Below, one piece after another: positions 59,501 to 64,000 of a stretch of DNA of 64,000 nucleotides (position 1 is its first letter; each line of letters starts with the position of its first letter). A model generated the notes under the pieces. That model was not told where the DNA came from. It saw only the letters and a list, made by a program, of their open reading frames with translations, and searched no databases. The stretch spans positions 54,456,534 through 54,520,533 of the forward strand of contig OX101812.2 of the NCBI GenBank assembly GCA_944452925.2, read 5' to 3'. This DNA comes from Chrysolina oricalcia. Lineage: Eukaryota; Arthropoda; Insecta; Coleoptera; Chrysomelidae. A program made the translations under genes and the position numbers.

Positions 59501-62349
59501 AATTAAAATGACATTTTTTTCAAATGGCAACATGGTGGCTTGTCGGGTTAGGAAAAAATACCATTTTATTATGAATAATTTTATACCGCACACTTACAGG
59601 TTTTAACCAAAATTCCCTTGAAAACATAAAAAATTACGTTGAAAGAAAGGATCTTTTGGTATTAAAATAAGATTAGAATGCATCGATTTCTTCGACAAAA
59701 ACAAATGATAAAACAAAATCATTAACGATGTCCACTTCCTATTTCACTTCGCTTCTGCAAAAGTAAATTAGGTTTTTATTGTATAATTACTTAGAGAACA
59801 TGTTGATGATAATATTTATGCAAGAAGATATGTTATTAGCTTTTGGATTATTGATTCTGTTTTATCAGTTGTGTTGGTTAAAGGTTGCTCGATGCATTTC
59901 AATCTTATTTTAATCTCTTAAGATCCCTCATTTTGAGAAATTGGTAATGTAATTTTTTGAAGTTTTCAACGGAAGTTTGTTTGAAAACTAATAATGTACA
60001 GTATCAAATAATTCGTAATCAAATGCTCCGACGAGCCATCATGTTGCCATTTAAAAAAAGTAATAGAAATTTAAAAATTAAATTTTGCCCAGCAGGTAAA
60101 TTTTGACCAGAAAGAGCAAAGTTGTGAAATTAGTGATTTGAAGATATCCGCCCATAGCACTCTAGAATAAAAATAAATTTCAAAATAAAAACGAAATTCG
60201 GCAACAAAAAGTGACAAGTAACACACAACCATTCAGTGAATCATATGGAGAAAAAAGAAGTGAAAAAATACCGGCTGTGTCATTTGAAAATCGAAAGTTC
60301 ATGTCACTTCCAGTGAAACCAGAAGTTGCATGAAATTGAGTTACTTGTCAAAAGATGCATTATCTTCAAAAACAAAAAAGTTATAGGGGGTAGCTACTTT
60401 GCGCGGACACCCGGTATATGCAGATGTGTCGTGCTAATGCTTTCATATTTTATATTGCCAAAATTATTAGCCTGCAAAATATTTGGTCTTTTTATATTAC
60501 TTATATAAGATCATAAGTTGGTGAGATCTACGTTTACAAAATGTTTTCAGGAGTTCTCCAAGTTGTTAGATGTATGCACGTCAAACTTGAACCAAATTTT
60601 TCAACTATTTCAAATGGATCCTGTATATTTTCATGGTTTAGATTTTGAGTTTTTTTTCTATATTAATTTCTATACCTTGGTACATACAACCGTAAATGAG
60701 ATAAATTATTTTACCAAATTTTTATGCAAAATCCGACTTTGCGAAATCCTAAGTTTTTGGACGGCCCCAAAAGTTTGCGGGGCCCTAAAAAAACGCCCAG
60801 CTAACGAGAATCATCGCATGTTGTCCAACTCGACATGAAGTCTCAATGTTTAGGTATAATTTTTTTTCTGGTGTTAGGCCCTAGGTCTAATTTTATTTAA
60901 ATCAGTTAGTATTCCACATTTAATTTCCTGAAAACAATTTCATAACTTAAATTATGATAAAATAATTAAAAATGGATTACATGATCAACTCTGCCGTTTT
61001 AACGTATACAATAGGTGTATTCGTCGGCAAGTCTCCAACAGAAAACAGCTACTGCCCCTACGACCGTTGAATTATATCTGTCAGATTCTTGGCAAAGTTT
61101 TTTACCAGAACTAACTTTGCAGTGCTCTTCAATCGCCATAGCTGAACTAATTTTTTGATCTAATTGAGGGAAGACCTCCGTACCGGTTTCATGGTTCTTG
61201 CCAATCATCAGCGAAGGCTAGTTCTCCCAATTAAACCGAAAAACCACTTCAGCATTTTTTGGGAGTTCCTGAGATGACAACCATTGCTATGAAGTATTTA
61301 AAAGTGCTTGTTGCGCGTAGTGTGTCAGGCATTTCAATAATATCTTCCTAAAAAACGAGGAGGAGGAAAACCGCCGGGAAATTTTGGTGTACAAGCCATG
61401 GGTATTAGTGGTATTACTTGGGTATTAGTGGGGAATTAGTTGAAAATTATGGTTATTAGACTGGAATTAGGTGTATTAGTTGAAAATTATTGGGCATTAG
61501 TGGGTATTAGTAGGGAATTAGTGGTATTAGTCGAAAATTAATGGGCATTAGTTGGGAATTAGAGTTAGAGTTATTACTTTGAGTAATACATGGGTATTAC
61601 AGGATTTCGTTGAAGAAGAACAAAAAAAAGCCTCAACCCATGATCGGGAATTCCTGGATATCAGAAAACATCGGGGTATTGTTGGGAGGAATCACAATTG
61701 CTGAAAAAATTTTAAAAAAATCAAGCCGAACATTCGGATTTCTATTGCTTTTATTCTTTAGGTATTAGAGGAATTACTGGCATTTGTTCGGGATATTACT
61801 CGGAAATTTCTTGGGTATTAGTGGAATTACTCAGGATTTTTGGGAATTAGTGTACACAATTTCCTCAGTGATTTCCCCCTCGATGAACGAGTTGAAGTTG
61901 TGATTTCAGTCTGTAATAAGATAATAATCAATCTGATTAATTTAATTATATATTTTTTCAGAAGCATCTGTATTTTCTTCAAACATTATCTGTATAAAAT
62001 ATATGTAGTGAATGTATCCTCTGCTCTTTACCGGGAATAAACATCCTCAACGATCTTTTTATTTTAATATTTTACAGGTGCTATAAATGAGGTGCTGATC
62101 AACAAAAAATTAGTGAACGATGAATCGAGTGCTTTCAAATGTTTTCTGCACTGCCTTTTCACCAAGTATGGTTGGATGGATGAAGAGGGAGGATTCCTTC
62201 TTCACGACATTAAAGTCTCTTTAGAAGAAGCGGATATAGAAATAGCAAGTTTGGAATTTATTCTGTATATATGCACAGCTATAGAGTCGGTTGATAGCTG
62301 TGAAAGATCTTTTCTGTTCACGCAGTGTTTTTGGAATAAAATGGCTGAG
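50360..62349 (+). CDS. Odorant-binding protein (PBP/GOBP family), two exons found
   Basis: Exon 1 (50360-50504) and exon 2 (62078-62349) join with matching phase (A + GT = Ser) to 139 residues. The N-terminus is a signal peptide (VQILFAIVFCVFCKQTLS). Six cysteines fit the classic pattern: C1 in IKTCNRT, C2-x3-C3 in KCFLHC, C4 in YICTA, C4-x8-C5 in SVDSCE, and C5-x8-C6 ending TQCFWNK. Such proteins carry small hydrophobic ligands in sensillar lymph or other secretions. After KMAE there is a strong donor (GTGAGA) at 62350; a short last exon is expected but was not identified. If it is not spliced there, the frame runs 17 more codons to about 62400. The intron between the exons is 11.6 kb and full of transposons. 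Confidence 0.85.
50505..50974. other. Start of odorant-binding protein intron
   Basis: Nothing assignable except a lone transposon-end-like motif (CAGTGTGTTTCATTTCTCAT, about 50892). Confidence 0.4.
51655..52812 (-). pseudogene. Intronless USP2-type deubiquitinase retrocopy
   Basis: About 352 residues of a ubiquitin-specific protease catalytic domain, most like USP2, with no introns. The cysteine box is GLKNIGNICYMNSVIQCLSN (Cys at residue 74 of the ORF; the usual T before it is I). The QQDAQEF-like box reads YAQEDAQEFLRFLLEGLHED. Two CxxC zinc pairs are present (CTYC, CAKC), as are the histidine box NHSGTTYSGHYTAYCRHP (His 356) and YNDSQV. It ends in TAG at 51755. The 8-bp repeat TTTCTACT (plus strand) at 51647-51654 and 52813-52820 brackets it. 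The gene's own N-terminus is absent, and the ORF borrows an ATG from the LINE. It is recent, since the frame is intact; expression is unknown. Confidence 0.82.
51755..52981 (-). CDS. Chimeric ORF: LINE fragment fused to USP2 catalytic domain
   Basis: The 408-codon ORF opens with the LINE sequence MIITTHYEYNQIDKKVIKVN (about 56 LINE residues, the palm/thumb of reverse transcriptase) and passes without a stop into the USP2-like domain from residue 57. The LINE ATG is internal to reverse transcriptase, so its use as a start is chance. If the ORF were transcribed it would give a deubiquitinase with an odd N-terminus. Confidence 0.7.
   Translation of the reverse strand: MIITTHYEYNQIDKKVIKVNINGKTIELVEDLKYLGFIVDNTLSLKKTQNIEELVETTPKSLGLHGLKNIGNICYMNSVIQCLSNTRWLLEYLNRDVYTRDINTNVSREGALIKAFAEVIKELWSEDSSDRVIDTVALKNQFQRFAPRFIGYAQEDAQEFLRFLLEGLHEDVNRATEEPKPTMREIDENLSNSEKAQESWSRYSRTDNSKIVDYFVGQLKSTLKCTYCGHCSVSFDPFWDLSLSIPRKTGQLRLSQCLDLFKREETLDGDEKPTCAKCKERRKCSKSLSIHKFPKILIIHLKRFSSTERFRGKLNVTIYFPLEGLDMSNYADEKVAPCRYSLYALSNHSGTTYSGHYTAYCRHPYAGTWHEYNDSQVTPIPSRSIVSGDAYVLFYEQEGTKSHLPDHI
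52978..53322 (-). pseudogene. LINE reverse transcriptase fragment
   Basis: 114 codons with VPQGSVLGPILF and LFADDM, then a frameshift near residue 95. It is separated from the chimeric ORF by that frameshift only. Confidence 0.85.
53361..55182. repeat. 1.8-kb near-perfect palindromic element
   Basis: The left half begins TCCGAAAAATGAAAAATATG and the right half ends with the inverse, CATATTTTTTGTTTTCGGA. Inner blocks mirror each other out to the centre near 54330 (AAATCGGGTTTTCTATAACT against AGTTATAGAAAACCCGATTT; AGTGAGGCGTGCAGGCGCGG against its inverse). TA lies at both outer edges. It sits exactly between two LINE fragments. No ORF above chance. Confidence 0.8.
55718..55979. mobile_element. 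262-bp TIR MITE with CG-rich ends
   Basis: It starts AGGTGCGTTTCAAT and ends ATTGAAACGCACCT, with inner inverted ACGTCCGACGT/ACGTCAGACGT blocks. AGG is repeated at the edges (possible 3-bp duplication). It is inserted in the 3' region of the LINE. No ORF. Confidence 0.7.
56499..56764. mobile_element. Penelope skeleton with 12-bp duplication
   Basis: Arms (about 56545-56654 and 56655-56762) are inverted almost perfectly around a centre near 56655. Each carries CAGATGATGACACCGTGTGT followed by CGAAAC or AGAAAC, a hammerhead-like core. GTTCATAGCATT is duplicated at 56487-56498 and 56765-56776, and removing the element rejoins the LINE frame (NNAMNFRPIN). The left arm has an extra tail of about 45 bp. 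Confidence 0.75.
56960..57016. other. Short spacer before THAP element 2
   Basis: AT-rich, no feature seen. Confidence 0.4.
57017..58346 (+). mobile_element. THAP-type DNA element with perfect 28-bp inverted ends
   Basis: The left end TATATACTTACTCTAGAATG (28 bp in all, to 57044) is exactly mirrored at 58319-58346. A THAP relic at 57560-57750 lies within. The ends differ from those of the THAP element at 16967, so it is a separate family. No catalytic transposase part remains. Confidence 0.7.
57560..57750 (+). pseudogene. THAP domain relic
   Basis: The ATG at 57560 gives MNCLVSCKGKIPEINHFWKN then a stop. A second frame gives KIIICGRHFPHEDS and, after two stops, NNLKPSAVPILC. The C-x3-C, C-x2-H and AVP elements of THAP are all visible, but the frame is broken and the middle is deleted. 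Confidence 0.6.
58347..59165. other. Intron DNA with one transposon-end fragment
   Basis: No gene seen. 58890-59000 resembles one end of the 43346-45454 element (GTGTTCATTAAGTACTTGTA, TGTCCGCAAATGTTTCG). The end of a mariner-type repeat (CACCCTGTATAAT) lies near 58437. Confidence 0.45.
59166..60420. mobile_element. Palindromic TIR element, second copy of the 9318-10350 family
   Basis: The ends ATACCAGGTGTCTGAAACTT and CGCGGACACCCGGTAT are inverted, with TTTTTTGTTTTTGCAT against AAAACAAAAAAGTTATAGGG next inside. The inner CAAATGGCAACATGGTGGCT is mirrored by CCATCATGTTGCCATTTAAA. Long stretches match 9318-10350. Confidence 0.65.
60421..61370. other. Intron DNA, no gene recognised
   Basis: The short ORFs at 60518-60838 and 60999-61208 carry no known domain. 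GGGGCCCTAAAAAAACGCCC near 60778 resembles a degraded hAT remnant like that at 10890, a weak call. Confidence 0.4.
61380..61860 (+). repeat. GGTATTAGTGG-type degenerate tandem repeat
   Basis: 61385-61585 contains about 12 copies of a 14-22 bp unit (GGGTATTAGTGG, GGGAATTAGTTG, GAAAATTA). The same units return at 61760-61855 after a 170-bp gap. It lies just before the odorant-binding protein exon 2 acceptor. Confidence 0.7.
62078..62349 (+). CDS. Odorant-binding protein exon 2
   Basis: Acceptor TATTTTACAG ends at 62077. The exon holds cysteines 2 to 6 (FKCFLHCLFTKYGWMDEEGG, LYICTAIESVDSCERSF). The YGWMDEEGGF turn is typical of the family. Confidence 0.88.
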
Positions 62350-63520
62350 GTGAGATTCTCATGTTGTAATCATGTAGACATTTTTTTGCCACCATACTAA
62401 GTTGTTCAAATTACTTTAATACTAAATAATATGGGGAACTGAGAGGGACCGTTGTCTGCTACCTATACACCAAGCAATAGAGCATAAAAACAGTGAGTTT
62501 TTAACAAAAATACTAGTAGGAAACCGACTATGCCATCACATGAAAGACAGTCCAAACTCATATTGTGTTATGTTTTCGACTGTCATTTATTAATTTGTCA
62601 TAAACACTTCTATAACAAAAAACGCGTTTTTTAAAATTGTTTTGCTTATAAAATAAAAACTTTCAGAGCAATCTGGTTGCTCTAATGAGAAGAATTGTAG
62701 ATAATTGGAATAAGAATAAAATGGCATGTTTTACAACCCTGTCGGATGATTAGTAACGGAGAAAAACTGAAAAAACCGGAAAATTTTGCGATTTTTTGAA
62801 AAATTCCTAATTCCGCCATTTTTCAAGAAGTAGGATTGGCCTTTCTCATGAAAATATTGAATCATGTGCCTCACCCTGTATATACCTGTATTTACTCATA
62901 CTTAAATTAACTTTTATATTTATAATCGCTCCTATAATTATATTTACTTTTATGCGTGTATTTAATTTTATACTCATGTGACTTTTATACCTAACTTTAA
63001 TTTTATACTTATTTTAATTCGCATTATTCTGATGCAAACATATATTTATATAAACATTTCATCCACCCACAGGCCCCGCCTATTGTGGATTTTTCTAGTT
63101 TTATTTAGTAATCGATGTATCTCACATATTTTTATTATTTTATAATAATAATGTCTTTATTTATACTGCATTTTTCACAATGGGAAAATAAATCAATATA
63201 TGACTACAGTATGATAGGGCGGAATTCAGTCGCCAGTATCCGGGGATATCGAAAACTGCTCTTCCATTCAACCCCAAAAACAAACAAGAAAGTGTATATA
63301 AAAATAACAAAACATAATGTATGTTCATGATAAATTGACAAAAAAAAATAATTAGCAAAATAAGAAGAAGTGAGACAAAAAAAACAAAAGGAAATAACTA
63401 ATTACCTAAATTAATGATAGTGAATGTGTAGGTGGTGTGGCAATAATTATGAGAAAACGGGTAGGTACAACTCAAAATGTATTAGTTTCATTCTCATTCA
63501 GTCATCCGGCGCAAATATAT
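62350..63520. other. Downstream of odorant-binding protein exon 2
   Basis: No further exon was identified. 62490-62690 repeats the 37520-37690 dispersed repeat, and a transposon end (CTCACCCTGTATATA) is at about 62870. 62880-63060 is low-complexity AT with TTTTATAC units. Confidence 0.45.
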
Positions 63521-63523
63521 CTA

Positions 63524-64000
63524 CTAAATATCAAATCTACCTTCAAATATAGATTGTCGCAGCAGACTTTTGAATCGCTTTCTGTTTGAAGTTTTGAGCG
63601 AGTCGGGAATAGCATTAAATATTTTTGGGATTAAATAAGAAAAAGAACGCTCATAAAGAGATGTGCGGTGTATAGGTGGAGTCAGACGAAATCGATATCT
63701 GGTATTGACTGTATGAACCTCATCCTTGAATAACAATTTACTAAATAAATATTCTGGTTTCTTGGAACGAATTATGTTTCATTGTTAGCCAGCCAGCTTC
63801 CTTTAGTTTGTGTGATATAGAGTTTCTTCTCCTAATTCCATATATGAACCGTGCACAAGCATTTTGAACATATTGAATACGACTCTGATCATACTTTGTT
63901 AGACAAGGGTAGTATACAATATTTGCAAAGTTAAAGTGGCTTAGAACCAGGGACTCACACAACATTTTTTTTGGACTAATAAACTAAACTATTATTATGT
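63524..64000 (-). mobile_element. LINE C-terminal fragment, runs off the window
   Basis: The minus strand encodes LCESLVLSHFNFANIVYYPC, YDQSRIQYVQNACARFIYGI, and after a frameshift at about 63740 FRLTPPIHRTSLYERSFSYL and FNAIPDSLKTSNRKRFKSLL. This is the region after reverse transcriptase in CR1/Jockey-type LINEs. Confidence 0.75.

Overview
The window is AT-rich eukaryotic DNA with spliced, widely spaced genes and very dense transposable elements. The three host genes recognised are a fatty acyl-CoA reductase, a secreted astacin and a classic six-cysteine odorant-binding protein. Together they point to an insect. A beetle is my best guess, but that is inference. All gene models below rest on protein motifs plus splice sites whose phases match; none has been checked against a database.

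Layout. 1-1470: unassigned, with short coding-like pieces. 1471-5976: an intact copia-type LTR retrotransposon on the minus strand with identical LTRs. 7122-13656 (+): the last five exons of a fatty acyl-CoA reductase; its N-terminal exons are not in view. 13860-18520: a Penelope-like relic and a LINE relic that is split by a THAP-domain DNA element. 18985-36878 (-): a complete four-exon astacin metalloprotease. Its second intron holds a nest: a MITE split by a mariner-like element, itself carrying a Penelope tail and an LTR retrotransposon that lacks the integrase core. 36900-50300: intergenic, made mostly of large palindromic (foldback) elements, Crypton-like tyrosine-recombinase relics, Penelope-like elements and TIR elements. 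50360-62349 (+): two exons of an odorant-binding protein gene separated by an 11.6 kb intron. That intron contains a LINE interrupted by an intronless USP2-type deubiquitinase copy, a 1.8 kb palindrome, a second LINE, a Penelope skeleton and a second THAP element. 63524-64000: another LINE C-terminus.

The most unusual observations are: (1) two SINE copies that share one body but carry different RNA polymerase III heads, one 5S-rRNA-like and one tRNA-Ser-like; (2) a USP2-like retrocopy with an intact catalytic domain inside a LINE, flanked by an 8-bp direct repeat; (3) two Penelope-like skeletons made of inverted terminal repeats with 12-14 bp target duplications, plus five copies of a hammerhead-like core; (4) several palindromic elements of 0.5-1.8 kb.

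The three host genes are unrelated in function (lipid reduction, extracellular proteolysis, chemosensory carrier) and show no joint regulation.
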